From assembly GCA_947170465.1 (NCBI GenBank), contig CAMVTS010000011.1:1-49660 (forward strand): 49,660 nt of DNA. The letters are read 5' to 3'. Both the position numbers and the translations under genes were made by a program. Positions 37,442 to 45,669 of this stretch are shown in pieces. This DNA comes from an uncultured Clostridia bacterium. Its GTDB lineage: Bacteria > Bacillota > Clostridia > Oscillospirales > Acutalibacteraceae. The notes under the pieces are model-generated. The model was given only the letters and a program-made list of their open reading frames with translations, did no database searches and was not told where the DNA came from. Within the stretch, counting starts at the first letter, position 1; the number at the start of each line of letters is the position of its first letter.

Positions 37442-37611
37442 ATTTTGTCAACAACACGCAGGCGGTAAAACCCCTTGAGTCGATATTACATACACCCTAA
37501 ATCCTCTTCTCTCTGATTTCTCAGTCGTCTGCGTGTTTTGATTTAGCTTTCCACGTGGGTACCATGTACCCGTTCCACTCATACCCATTTCCTTATCTAA
37601 CCCCTTGCGAG

Positions 37612-37646
37612 CAGGCACGTACTTCGGTACGTGTCTGTTTGCTTTT
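37612..37646 (+). terminator. Terminator upstream of parA
   Basis: An 11-bp stem CAGGCACGTAC / GTACGTGTCTG (TTCG tetraloop, one G-U pair) is followed by TTTGCTTTT. It ends the rpmH-to-noc transcript and leaves parAB to its own promoter. Confidence 0.8.
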
Positions 37647-37649
37647 AAA

Positions 37650-37665
37650 TGTTTCACGTGAAACA
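37650..37665. promoter_or_regulatory. parS centromere site upstream of parA
   Basis: TGTTTCACGTGAAACA is identical to the site in mnmG. It lies 24 bases before the -35 box of parA, so ParB spreading from it could repress parAB. Confidence 0.94.
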
Positions 37666-37688
37666 TGCAATAAATTTCAAAAATACCC

Positions 37689-37717
37689 TTCAAAAACAGT
37701 CTGTTATATGGTATAAT
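37689..37717 (+). promoter_or_regulatory. parAB-serS promoter
   Basis: TTCAAA (37689-37694), a 17-base spacer and consensus TATAAT (37712-37717), 45 bases before the parA start. The -35 is weak. Confidence 0.6.
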
Positions 37718-37762
37718 AGTACACGTTACGAAAAACTTTGAATAAGGAAGTGGACTGTCCCT

Positions 37763-38530
37763 TTGGCTAAGATTATCGCAATTGCAAATCAGAAGGGCGG
37801 CGTCGGCAAGACTACCACAGCGGTCAATCTCGCGGCATGTCTGGGAGCGCTGGAGAAGAAGGTTCTGCTCGTTGACGCGGACCCGCAGGGTAACGCCACC
37901 AGCGGCGTGGCGATTGACAAGAGCAAGGTGAAGCTCTCAACCTACAATATTCTGGTGGACGGCACCAAGGCGGAAGAGTGCGTGCTCACCACCCCGTACC
38001 AGAACCTTCACCTTTTGCCGTCGAGCATCAACCTCGCCGCCGCAGAGCTGGAAATCATTGAAAAACCGCGCCGTGAATCACTCTTAAAGAATTCACTGCT
38101 GCCCATCAAGCAGTATTACGATTACATCATCATTGACTGCCCGCCGTCGCTGGGACTTATTACCGCCAACGCGCTGACTGTCGCGGACAGCTTTCTGGTG
38201 CCAATTCAGTGTGAGTACTACGCGCTCGAAGGCTTGTCACAGCTGATGAGCACCGTCAGAAGAATCAAGCGACAGTACAATTACACCATCGAGCTGGAGG
38301 GCGTACTGCTCACCATGTACGACGGCAGACTCAACCTGACGCAGCAGGTCGTCGAGGAAGTCAAAAAATTCTTTCCCGGCAAGGTGTTCGGCACCGTGAT
38401 TAACCGCGGCGTGCGCCTGTCCGAAGCACCCAGCTTCGGCATGCCGGTCATCTACTACGACAAAAACTGCAAGGGCAGTATCGCCTATACCGAACTGGCA
38501 AAGGAAATTATCGCAAAGGAGAGACGCTGA
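37763..38530 (+). CDS. parA: Chromosome partitioning ATPase ParA/Soj
   Basis: ParA is a Walker-type ATPase that with ParB-parS segregates origins and modulates DnaA. The 255-residue product has the deviant Walker [17 protein letters not shown], then [11 protein letters not shown] and DCPPSLG. It begins with TTG at 37763; no in-frame ATG fits the conserved N-terminus [16 protein letters not shown] lies about 12 bases upstream, so initiation is probably modest. The stop overlaps the parB start by one base. Confidence 0.96.
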   Translation: MAKIIAIANQKGGVGKTTTAVNLAACLGALEKKVLLVDADPQGNATSGVAIDKSKVKLSTYNILVDGTKAEECVLTTPYQNLHLLPSSINLAAAELEIIEKPRRESLLKNSLLPIKQYYDYIIIDCPPSLGLITANALTVADSFLVPIQCEYYALEGLSQLMSTVRRIKRQYNYTIELEGVLLTMYDGRLNLTQQVVEEVKKFFPGKVFGTVINRGVRLSEAPSFGMPVIYYDKNCKGSIAYTELAKEIIAKERR

Positions 38531-39396
38531 TGGCAAAAAAACTTGGCGGCTTGGGCAAAGGTCTGAACGCCATCTTCATAGAAAACGACAGTGAAAAAAA
38601 CGACGGCGCCATTACGCTGAAAATTTCAGAGATTGAGCCGAACCGTTCCCAGCCGCGTAAGGAGTTTGATGAACAGACACTCGGCGAGCTTGCCGAGAGC
38701 ATTTCGGCACATGGCCTATTACAGCCCTTGCTTGTCAGACCTTTACCCTTGGGCGGCTATGAGATTGTCGCCGGAGAACGCCGCTACCGTGCCTGCCGCA
38801 TGGCGGGACTGACAGAAGTGCCGGTCATTATCCGTGAACTGACAGAATCCGAAACCATGGAGCTGGCGCTGATAGAAAACCTCCAGCGCGAGGACTTGAC
38901 GCCGCTGGAAGAAGCCGAGGGCTACGCGGTACTCCTCAACGAGCATAACTTTACTCAGGAAGAAATCGCACAGAGCATGGGAAAATCCCGTCCGGCAGTC
39001 GCCAACGCCCTTAGATTACTGAAACTGCCCGAAAGCGTGCGCGAGCTGCTCAGGGACGGCAGTATTTCCGCCGGACACGCCAGAGCATTGCTGACGCTCG
39101 ACAGTGAGGAAGCCATGCTGACAGTCGCGGAGGAGATTATTAAAAAAGACCTCTCTGTTCGGCAGACAGAAGTCCTGTGCAAGAAGCCTGTCAAGGTCAA
39201 GACCGAGGAAAAGCCGGAGAAGCAGCCGTCCTTCTATAAGATGGTGGAGCTGGCGCTCAACGAGAGCCTAGGCAGAAAGATTACCGTCACGAAGAACAAG
39301 AAAAAAGAGGGCGGTATTTTGCAGATTGAATTTTATTCCGACGAGGAACTGAAAGAGTTATCAAATCTTTTACATAAGGAGCAAGACAATGATTGA
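38530..39396 (+). CDS. parB: Chromosome partitioning protein ParB/Spo0J
   Basis: The 288-residue CTPase clamp loads at parS. The N-terminus [14 protein letters not shown] is the ParA-stimulating Arg/Lys motif region typical of Spo0J; the Noc-like paralogue lacks it. CTPase motifs GERRYRACR and [10 protein letters not shown], the helix-turn-helix [21 protein letters not shown] and a C-terminal dimer domain are present. It overlaps serS by 8 bases. Confidence 0.96.
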   Translation: MAKKLGGLGKGLNAIFIENDSEKNDGAITLKISEIEPNRSQPRKEFDEQTLGELAESISAHGLLQPLLVRPLPLGGYEIVAGERRYRACRMAGLTEVPVIIRELTESETMELALIENLQREDLTPLEEAEGYAVLLNEHNFTQEEIAQSMGKSRPAVANALRLLKLPESVRELLRDGSISAGHARALLTLDSEEAMLTVAEEIIKKDLSVRQTEVLCKKPVKVKTEEKPEKQPSFYKMVELALNESLGRKITVTKNKKKEGGILQIEFYSDEELKELSNLLHKEQDND

Positions 39397-40669
39397 TATT
39401 AAGTTTTTACGCGAAAATCCCGAAGCGGTCAAGGAAAATATCCGCAAGAAATTTCAGGACAGCAAGCTGCCGTTAGTGGACGAAGTGATTGAGCTGGACG
39501 CGCAGAGCAGAGCGGTCAAGCAGCAGGCGGACGACCTGAGAGCCAACCGAAACAAGATTTCCAAGCAGATTGGACAGTTGATGGCGCAGGGCAAGAAGGA
39601 GGAAGCCATGGCTATCCGCGAGGAGGTCACCAGACAGGCACAGCAGCTTGCAGCGCTGGAAGCGCAGGAAGCGGAGCTCAGCGAGAAGGTCACCAAAATC
39701 ATGATGGTGATTCCGCAAATCATCGACCCGTCCGTCCCGATTGGCAAGGACGACAGCGAGAACGTCGAAATCGAGCGCTTTGGCGAGCCGGTTGTGCCGG
39801 ACTTTGAGGTGCCTTATCACACCGACATCATGGAAAAGCTCAACGGTATCGACCTTGATTCCGCGCGTAAGGTTGCCGGCAACGGTTTCTATTACCTGAT
39901 GGGTGATATCGCCAGACTGCACAGCGCCGTGATTGCCTACGCGCGTGACTTCATGATTGACCGCGGCTTTACCTATTGCGTACCGCCGTTCATGATTCGT
40001 TCCAACGTCGTCACCGGCGTCATGAGCTTTGCCGAGATGGATTCCATGATGTACAAGATTGAGGGCGAAGACCTCTATCTGATTGGCACCAGCGAACACT
40101 CCATGATTGGCAAGTTCATTGATACCATTAACAAGGAAGAAAACCTTCCGTACACCCTCACCAGCTATTCACCTTGCTTCCGCAAGGAGAAGGGCGCACA
40201 CGGTATTGAGGAGAGAGGCGTTTACAGAATCCACCAGTTTGAAAAGCAGGAAATGATTGTTGTCTGCAAGCCCGAGGAGAGCAAGATGTGGTTCGACAAG
40301 CTCTGGCAGAACACTGTCGATTTGTTCCGTTCTATGGACATTCCGGTCAGAACGCTTGAGTGCTGCTCCGGCGATCTGGCTGATTTGAAGGTGCGTTCTC
40401 TCGATGTTGAAGCATGGTCTCCCAGACAGAAAAAATATTTCGAGGTCGGCTCCTGCTCCAACCTCGGCGACGCGCAGGCAAGACGTCTGAAAATCCGCGT
40501 TTCCGGCAAGGGCGGCAAGTATTTCGCGCACACCCTCAACAACACCGTCGTTGCTCCTCCCAGAATGTTAATCGCTTTCTTGGAGAACAATCTGAATGAG
40601 GACGGCTCCATCAATATTCCCGTTGCGCTCAGACCTTATATGGGCGGCAAAGAAGTAATCGGAAAGTAA
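39389..40669 (+). CDS. serS: Seryl-tRNA synthetase
   Basis: SerRS charges tRNA-Ser, acting in the cytoplasm as a class II dimer. The 426-residue product has the N-terminal coiled-coil arm that binds the tRNA long variable arm (about 30-105), the GTSEHSMIG serine-binding loop and motif 2 FRKEKGAHGIEERGVYRIHQF. Motif 3 reads NTVVAPPRMLIAFLENN, keeping the key Arg but differing from the common NGSGLA..R form. Its coupling to parB is not general and would tie its translation to parB. Confidence 0.95.
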   Translation: MIDIKFLRENPEAVKENIRKKFQDSKLPLVDEVIELDAQSRAVKQQADDLRANRNKISKQIGQLMAQGKKEEAMAIREEVTRQAQQLAALEAQEAELSEKVTKIMMVIPQIIDPSVPIGKDDSENVEIERFGEPVVPDFEVPYHTDIMEKLNGIDLDSARKVAGNGFYYLMGDIARLHSAVIAYARDFMIDRGFTYCVPPFMIRSNVVTGVMSFAEMDSMMYKIEGEDLYLIGTSEHSMIGKFIDTINKEENLPYTLTSYSPCFRKEKGAHGIEERGVYRIHQFEKQEMIVVCKPEESKMWFDKLWQNTVDLFRSMDIPVRTLECCSGDLADLKVRSLDVEAWSPRQKKYFEVGSCSNLGDAQARRLKIRVSGKGGKYFAHTLNNTVVAPPRMLIAFLENNLNEDGSINIPVALRPYMGGKEVIGK

Positions 40670-40681
40670 GAGGAAGAAAGT

Positions 40682-41134
40682 ATGAATTGTAATCATTGCG
40701 GCGCACCCCTGCAGCCCGGAGAAAAATACTGCACCAGTTGCGGTGCAGGCGTACCGCAGACACAGCAGCAAGCTCCGCGTCAGCAGAATACAAACTACGG
40801 CGACCAGTACCAGCAGCCAAGACAGCAGGCTTCACAGCCGCGTTATCAGCAAACAGCTTATCCGTCCTATTCGCAGGAATACCACGCGGACGAGCACGTA
40901 TCCACCTGGGGATGGATTGGCAGATGGATTCTCGCAGCAATTCCGATTGTCAACATCATCATGCTCTTTGTCTGGTCGTTCGGCTCATCCAAAAAACGTT
41001 CGCTCCAGACATGGGCGAGAGCGCAGCTGCTCCTGATATTAATTGCCATTATTATCGTTGCCGTTGTCATTGTGATTCTGCTTATCACGGGACACAGCAT
41101 CAACGAAATCACCAGAATAACAAGCAGAGGCTAA
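40682..41134 (+). CDS. Zinc-ribbon membrane protein with Gln/Pro-rich linker, unknown function
   Basis: The 150-residue product has an N-terminal zinc ribbon (CNHC..CTSCGAG within residues 3-22), a low-complexity Gln/Tyr/Pro linker (about 25-65) and two membrane helices (about 78-98 and 112-136). It lies 12 bp after serS with AGAGGAAG upstream. It resembles the zinc-ribbon membrane proteins widespread in Clostridia; no function can be given. Confidence 0.78.
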   Translation: MNCNHCGAPLQPGEKYCTSCGAGVPQTQQQAPRQQNTNYGDQYQQPRQQASQPRYQQTAYPSYSQEYHADEHVSTWGWIGRWILAAIPIVNIIMLFVWSFGSSKKRSLQTWARAQLLLILIAIIIVAVVIVILLITGHSINEITRITSRG

Positions 41135-41170
41135 AAAAATTGGCGGCAGATTCATGATTGAATCTGCCGC
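41133..41170 (-). terminator. Bidirectional terminator, chiefly for the sigma-factor gene
   Basis: A perfect 12-bp stem GCGGCAGATTCA / TGAATCTGCCGC (4-base loop) includes the last codons of the minus-strand sigma gene. On the minus strand it is followed by CCAATTTTTTT, a good T-run; on the plus strand only TCTTCC follows the zinc-ribbon gene. Confidence 0.82.
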
Positions 41171-42768
41171 TCTTCCATTTCCCAGTTTTTCTGTATCTTA
41201 AGACGAAAATCACTCTCAGCGCCGAGAAAGCGGGCTTTGAGAACGTGATAACCAACACTGAGCGTCGGAATGGCGTTATATTCGTCAATTACCAGACCGT
41301 CAAGCGGTATTTCCGCATGATCATTTCCAATGGTATGCTCGCCGGAGGCGTCGTGAAGTACAGCCGTAAAGCGAGGCTCCCAAAACAAGGGCATGCCTTC
41401 CGTAGACTCGTAAAGATATACCCATAAATCCGTTACGACCGGCTGCGGAATTTCGCCGTCGACGCGGACGTGGATTTCGCACAGCTTGTCATATGCATAG
41501 AAACGCAGAAGATTATCCCCTTCATTCAGGATAAGCTTCCCGTCCGTTCCCTGCGCAGGTTCAATATCTATTACCGGCGTCGTACCGCCGACAAAGGGTT
41601 GCGGCGTGTCGTTAATCATACAGGTGCCGGTCATTCTGTCACATATATCGGAAAAGTAGTACGCAGTTGCCATTTCGTAGGTATAACCCAAAGGTGAATC
41701 CGGATTTTCCACTTGTGTAAAGATGGTTTCAGAAGGAAGAGAAGCCGGAACGACGATGTCGTCAAAAGTAATGTTTTGATAATGACGATCCGGCGGCTCC
41801 GTCACAGGTTCTGTTATTTCCTCACGTTGGGTTACAATAGGTTCTGTCGGCATCGTAGTTGTTTCCGGCGCTTCGGTTTCCTCTGTGGCAGGAGTGGTTG
41901 TCGGCGGCGCTGACGACGGGGACACGCTGACGGCGGCAGTGGTAATATCCACAGCGGCAAACGTCGTTGCAGCCGTTTGCGCGGCAGTTGTCGGAACAGT
42001 GGTCGGCACGGGTTCGGTCTGCCATTGCGTCACGCCGGTACCAATCACCGCGCCGCCCATTACAACTGCCGCGACAGCTCCGGAGATAATACGTGTAACC
42101 TCAGTGCTTGTGCTGTCAGCGGCAAGCATAGTGATGGGGTCGCCTTGACCGCGCAGCAATCGCCACGGCATAAACGGCAGCGCCAGCTTGGCGTGAAAGG
42201 GAATGTGATATTGCTTTTCAAACGCTTTCACCTGTTTGGCAATCGACTTTTTGGCGTAGCGTATACGCGAGGCGACCGTACCGACGGGAATATGCAGTTT
42301 TTCGGCAATTTGGCGGTTTGTGTAGCCCTCCATATAGCGCAGACGCAAACAATGCCGTTGTTCCTCAGGAAGTTTCTCCATATAATGCAGCAGAAGGTCT
42401 CCGCGCGACAGTCCGGCAACAACATCATCAGGCGTCGGCGTGCTGTCAGGAACATTGAGCAACAGTCCGTCATCATGAAAGCGTTCTGTCGGCACCCTGT
42501 TTTCGGCAGTGAGATAATTGATACATTTGCTTTGGGCAACACGGTGAACATAGCCCTCGGGATTTTTCATCTTTGAGAGCTCTTCCGTTCGCGTCGCGAG
42601 AGCAAGCATAACCTCCTGAATGATATCCTCCGTCGCTTCGGGGGAGAGAGACTTTTTCCGGCATACAGCTGTTGTCAGTTTTGCCACTGATTGATAGAAC
42701 CGCTCCCACGCCCGGTTGTCTCCGGCGGCGGCACGGCCGGCAAGCTCATTCAGTTTTGCGTTTTCCAT
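41152..42768 (-). CDS. Transmembrane ECF-type sigma factor with extracellular sensor domain
   Basis: The 538-residue protein has sigma region 2 (about 12-90, EDIIQEVMLALATR..YVHRVAQSK) and region 4 (about 120-178, LPEEQRHCLRLRYMEGYTNR, helix-turn-helix NRQIAEKLHIPVGTVASRIR). One membrane helix follows (about 224-246), then a Thr/Pro/Ala-rich linker (about 250-328) and an extracytoplasmic domain (about 330-528). The ectodomain opens ITFDDIVVPA and ends SVGYHVLKARFLGAESDFRL, both matched in the dockerin protein encoded just upstream. Such fusion makes it a one-protein signal transducer: an outside signal could change or release the sigma part. ATG 42768 has GGAGGG 5 bases upstream. It follows the dockerin gene by 16 bp. 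No separate anti-sigma gene is nearby. Confidence 0.88.
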   Translation of the reverse strand: MENAKLNELAGRAAAGDNRAWERFYQSVAKLTTAVCRKKSLSPEATEDIIQEVMLALATRTEELSKMKNPEGYVHRVAQSKCINYLTAENRVPTERFHDDGLLLNVPDSTPTPDDVVAGLSRGDLLLHYMEKLPEEQRHCLRLRYMEGYTNRQIAEKLHIPVGTVASRIRYAKKSIAKQVKAFEKQYHIPFHAKLALPFMPWRLLRGQGDPITMLAADSTSTEVTRIISGAVAAVVMGGAVIGTGVTQWQTEPVPTTVPTTAAQTAATTFAAVDITTAAVSVSPSSAPPTTTPATEETEAPETTTMPTEPIVTQREEITEPVTEPPDRHYQNITFDDIVVPASLPSETIFTQVENPDSPLGYTYEMATAYYFSDICDRMTGTCMINDTPQPFVGGTTPVIDIEPAQGTDGKLILNEGDNLLRFYAYDKLCEIHVRVDGEIPQPVVTDLWVYLYESTEGMPLFWEPRFTAVLHDASGEHTIGNDHAEIPLDGLVIDEYNAIPTLSVGYHVLKARFLGAESDFRLKIQKNWEMEERQIQS

Positions 42769-42784
42769 GCCGCCCTCCGGGGTG

Positions 42785-44263
42785 TTACTCTGCAATCTGA
42801 AGTTGAATCAAGGTCGCGTCAATGACGTTGATTTCGCCGTCGCCGTTAATGTCTGCTGCTTTTTTCTGCTTGGGCGTTATCTCAAGCAGGTCTGCGGCAA
42901 ACTGCTGCACATACGTCGCGTCGGCAATGTTAATTTTTCCGTCGGCGTTCGCGTCAGCCTGTTCAACCTCAGCCTTCGCTTCTATCTGTACCGTAAAGGT
43001 CGTCGCCAGTTCAGGAATGGCGGTAAAATGGTTGTTATACGGTGTAGCGGAAACGGTGTATACACCGACGCCCCAAGGGTGTTCTTCCTGGTCGTCCTGA
43101 TAGGATTTGAGAGAATCAAAGCCGATATTCATCTTAGTGCTATCCTGTATTCTTCCGTAGTTGCTGAGCACAGAGCTTCCGTCCTTGTAATAAACCGTGC
43201 AGTCGGGACGATAAAAGTACTTGTATAGCGGATGGGTATCTCCCCATACCGAATCACGCGCATTTCTATAGTTATCGCCCTCGTAGTAGTACAGGTTTTC
43301 CGCCTCTACATGGTCAATAACAGATTCATGTACCTGATAGGTGACCGTTTTTGTAATGCCGCAAAACGTGACAGTCATCTGGTGTTCGCCGATTGTCCAC
43401 GGATCGCTGTCGAGCAGACAGCTGCCGGTTTGACGGTCAATCTCAAAACGATTGTCGTTTATATTGGCGTAGCAAGCACCCAAAGGTTTTTCAGCACGAT
43501 CCAGCTTGACAAATTTAACGGCGCCCCGGTCAAGATAAGTATCGTAATCGGTTGAAAGCGTAAAGTCTGTAAATCTGTCGGACTTAACCGTCAGGTTAAA
43601 GTCTGTTTCCGCGTCAAAGAAACGCGCCTTGAGCGTGTGCGTTCCTTCGGAAAGTGCAAAGATAGACTCGTCAAGACCAAGCCATTCGTAGTTATAGGTT
43701 TGGAAGCTGACAGGAACTTCGTCGTCGCCCGTGTGCGCAAGCGCCGTCACCTGACACTCAAAACCTCTCTTTTCCAATGTCAGAACCGCGTCAGAAATTT
43801 GGAAATCAGTGATAAACTGTTTATTCTGAACGACGTTGATTTTAATGCTTGTGCGTTCTCCCTCTCCGTATTCACCAAAATAGAACTGGAAATCGTTCTC
43901 GCCCATATCAAGCGATACATATTCATCACCGTAAACAAACATGGCGGATTCCGAAAAAGCAGAGGCAAAATAATCCCCGTCCAGTTCGTCAAGATGGTCA
44001 AAGTGACTGCTCTCTCCGTCTTGAATAACGGTGCCGCTCAAGGTGTTTTTTATGGCGTCAAAGTTGTATTTGAAGCAGGGAAAGACCTCATAATCCAGTC
44101 TGCCGTTTTCATAAGCGGGAATTTCAATATCGTCGAAAACGATTTTCATATGATCGTTTTCATAGATATTATCGGGTTCTCCGGCGGCGCTTGCCGTCAG
44201 CGGTACAGCGGAGAACAGCATCGCCGCTGCCAGAAACGTGGTGGTAATTTTCAGGTGTTTCAT
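42785..44263 (-). CDS. Secreted dockerin protein sharing a domain with the downstream sigma factor
   Basis: The 492-residue product has a signal peptide (about 1-27, ending TASAAG), an N-terminal domain (about 35-228) opening IVFDDIEIPAY and closing SEGTHTLKARFFDAETDFNL, a middle beta-rich region of unknown type (about 230-430), and a C-terminal dockerin (about 436-490; DANADGKINIADATYV and DINGDGEINVIDATLIQ, both loops canonical). The first domain is homologous to the ectodomain of the sigma factor that follows. AAAAGGAGC lies 8 bases before ATG 44263; longer upstream frames pass through the repeat element and are rejected. It is secreted and probably bound to a cohesin scaffold. Confidence 0.87.
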   Translation of the reverse strand: MKHLKITTTFLAAAMLFSAVPLTASAAGEPDNIYENDHMKIVFDDIEIPAYENGRLDYEVFPCFKYNFDAIKNTLSGTVIQDGESSHFDHLDELDGDYFASAFSESAMFVYGDEYVSLDMGENDFQFYFGEYGEGERTSIKINVVQNKQFITDFQISDAVLTLEKRGFECQVTALAHTGDDEVPVSFQTYNYEWLGLDESIFALSEGTHTLKARFFDAETDFNLTVKSDRFTDFTLSTDYDTYLDRGAVKFVKLDRAEKPLGACYANINDNRFEIDRQTGSCLLDSDPWTIGEHQMTVTFCGITKTVTYQVHESVIDHVEAENLYYYEGDNYRNARDSVWGDTHPLYKYFYRPDCTVYYKDGSSVLSNYGRIQDSTKMNIGFDSLKSYQDDQEEHPWGVGVYTVSATPYNNHFTAIPELATTFTVQIEAKAEVEQADANADGKINIADATYVQQFAADLLEITPKQKKAADINGDGEINVIDATLIQLQIAE

Positions 44264-44282
44264 ATTTATTTGCTCCTTTTTT

Positions 44283-44440
44283 ATACTGAGTGCCATTAAA
44301 ACGTTTAAAACAGATATTAGCGGAGAATTTCGCATAGCGCGACGGACGACGCAGGCAGGCTGGCGCCTGTCAAGGAGTCCAACAAAGCTATGCGGAATAA
44401 TACGCAATAGATGTTTAAGGGTTTTGATGGTACTTAGTAT
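44283..44440. repeat. Inverted-repeat element, family 1 copy B (MITE-like)
   Basis: A 158-bp element whose left end ATACTGAGTGCCATTAAAAC matches the complement of its right end (ATACTAAGTACCATCAAAAC). The core complement TCCTTGACAGGCGCCAGCC matches the core of the element at 6225-6389. It forms most of the leader of the dockerin-sigma operon, ending 7 bases before its ribosome-binding site. Confidence 0.72.
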
Positions 44441-44513
44441 TAAATGTAATGCATGCCGCATCCATTATATATAACCGGAAAAACGAGCGGTTTGATTTAA
44501 ACTTTTTTAATCG

Positions 44514-44542
44514 CAAAAGCACGCCCCGCAGTGGGACGTGCT
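44514..44542 (-). terminator. Terminator of the GT2 gene
   Basis: A 10-bp stem with one mismatch (AGCACGTCCC / GGGGCGTGCT on the minus strand) is followed by TTTTGCG. It starts 6 bases after the glycosyltransferase stop. Confidence 0.75.
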
Positions 44543-44548
44543 GTCAGC

Positions 44549-45499
44549 TTATTTTTCCTCGTTGTTTTCTTCCTCAAAGTTGGAAAACTTCGTGATATAA
44601 ATCGGTCTGTCCTTGGTTTCCATGTAAATTCTGCCGATATATTCGCCGAGAATACCAATCGACATTTCGGTGATACCGCCGAGGAAGAGCACCGCGCAGA
44701 GGGTGGTGACATAACCGGGCGTCTGAATACCAAAGAACAGCGTCTGAATCAGGGTGATGATAATATAAATCAGCGCGAGCACAAAGATGATGGTGCCCAT
44801 CACCGCCGTAAAGCGGAGCGGCGCGACCGAGAAGCAGGCAATGCCGTCAATCGCGTATTTGAACAGGGAAGAAAACTTCCATGTAGTAGTGCCGAGCTGT
44901 CTGTCAATGGTTTTGAAGGTAATCCACTTGGTATTGAAGCCTACCCAGGAAAAAATACCCTTGGAAAAGCGCTGCACCTCGCTGAGCTCCAGAATGGCGT
45001 CAACCATCTGGCGCGTCATCATGCGGTAGTCCATCGCGCCGTAGGGATTCTTGACGTCGGTGAGTCGGTTGGAGAGCCGGAAGAACAGCTTCGAGAACAT
45101 GCCGCGGAAGAAGCTCTCGCCCTCGCGTTCATCGCGCTTGGTAGCACAGCAGTCGTAGCCTTCCTCCATGGCTTCGAGCATCTGCGGAAAAACCGCCGGC
45201 GGATGCTGCAAATCCGCGTCCATCACGACCACATAGTCGGCGGTGGTGTGCTGCAAGCCGGCGTACATGGCGGCTTCCTTGCCGAAGTTGCGCGAAAAGG
45301 AGATATACTTGATATTGTCAAACTGAGCGGCGAGCTTTTTCATAATCAGATAGGTCTTGTCGCGGCTGCCGTCATTGACGAGAATATAGCGAAATCGATA
45401 GGAGGGAAGGGTGTCAATCACCTTGTTGGTTTCAAGCACGAAATGCTCCAGCCCTTCCTCCTCGTTATAGCAGGGTACAACTAAGTCAATGGTTTTCAT
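44549..45499 (-). CDS. Polyprenyl-phosphate glycosyltransferase (GtrB/CsbB type, GT2)
   Basis: The 316-residue enzyme has a cytoplasmic GT-A fold domain (VVPCYNEEEGLEHF, nucleotide-binding DGSRDKT, metal-binding D94-A-D96 in DADLQHP) and two C-terminal membrane helices (about 228-258 and 268-292). It should transfer a sugar from a UDP donor onto undecaprenyl phosphate on the inner face. ATG 45499 has GAGAGG 8 bases upstream. It diverges from a YfhO-type gene; in Bacillus, CsbB with YfhO glycosylates lipoteichoic acid. No GtcA-type flippase gene lies in the window. Confidence 0.93.
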   Translation of the reverse strand: MKTIDLVVPCYNEEEGLEHFVLETNKVIDTLPSYRFRYILVNDGSRDKTYLIMKKLAAQFDNIKYISFSRNFGKEAAMYAGLQHTTADYVVVMDADLQHPPAVFPQMLEAMEEGYDCCATKRDEREGESFFRGMFSKLFFRLSNRLTDVKNPYGAMDYRMMTRQMVDAILELSEVQRFSKGIFSWVGFNTKWITFKTIDRQLGTTTWKFSSLFKYAIDGIACFSVAPLRFTAVMGTIIFVLALIYIIITLIQTLFFGIQTPGYVTTLCAVLFLGGITEMSIGILGEYIGRIYMETKDRPIYITKFSNFEEENNEEK

Positions 45500-45533
45500 A
45501 TAGAAATCCTCTCTGTCATCAAAATACATTTCT

Positions 45534-45562
45534 ATTATAACAAAGTCATAAGGAAAAGTCTA
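45534..45562 (-). promoter_or_regulatory. Promoter of the GT2 gene
   Basis: On the minus strand TAGACT (45562-45557), a 17-base spacer and consensus TATAAT (45539-45534), 34 bases before the start. Confidence 0.6.
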
Positions 45563-45602
45563 TTTTTTTCAAAAAATTTTCTGTCAAATAATGAAATTGC
45601 GG

Positions 45603-45631
45603 TTGTCCAAATAACAAAAACGTGGTAAAAT
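45603..45631 (+). promoter_or_regulatory. Promoter of the yfhO-like gene
   Basis: TTGTCC (45603-45608), a 17-base spacer and TAAAAT (45626-45631), 38 bases before the start. Confidence 0.6.
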
Positions 45632-45669
45632 AAAATGGTTAGCAATAAAATAATAATTGGAGGTTTCCT

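Larger units (their letters stand above)
37442..37762. other. noc-parA intergenic region
   Basis: This 321-bp stretch has no credible gene. It holds a terminator (37612-37646), a perfect parS (37650-37665) and the parA promoter (37689-37717). The first 170 bases show nothing definite. Confidence 0.7.

Noticed and set aside
37442..37610. tRNA or other RNA gene upstream of parA
   Set aside because: No cloverleaf or conserved RNA motif could be drawn; only the terminator, parS and promoter further on are clear.
41152..42768. SigI/RsgI-type cellulosome regulator
   Set aside because: SigI and RsgI are separate proteins and RsgI carries the anti-sigma domain; here regions 2 and 4 of an ECF-like sigma sit in the same chain as the membrane helix and ectodomain.
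44398..44426. A third ECF-type promoter before the dockerin-sigma operon
   Set aside because: The minus strand has CGTATTA, but the -35 is AAAACC with a 15-base spacer, and it lies within the repeat element; too weak to call.
44462..44485. A TATAAT box upstream of the dockerin-sigma operon
   Set aside because: TATAAT is present on the minus strand but no credible -35 lies 16-18 bases upstream, so it is not listed as a promoter.
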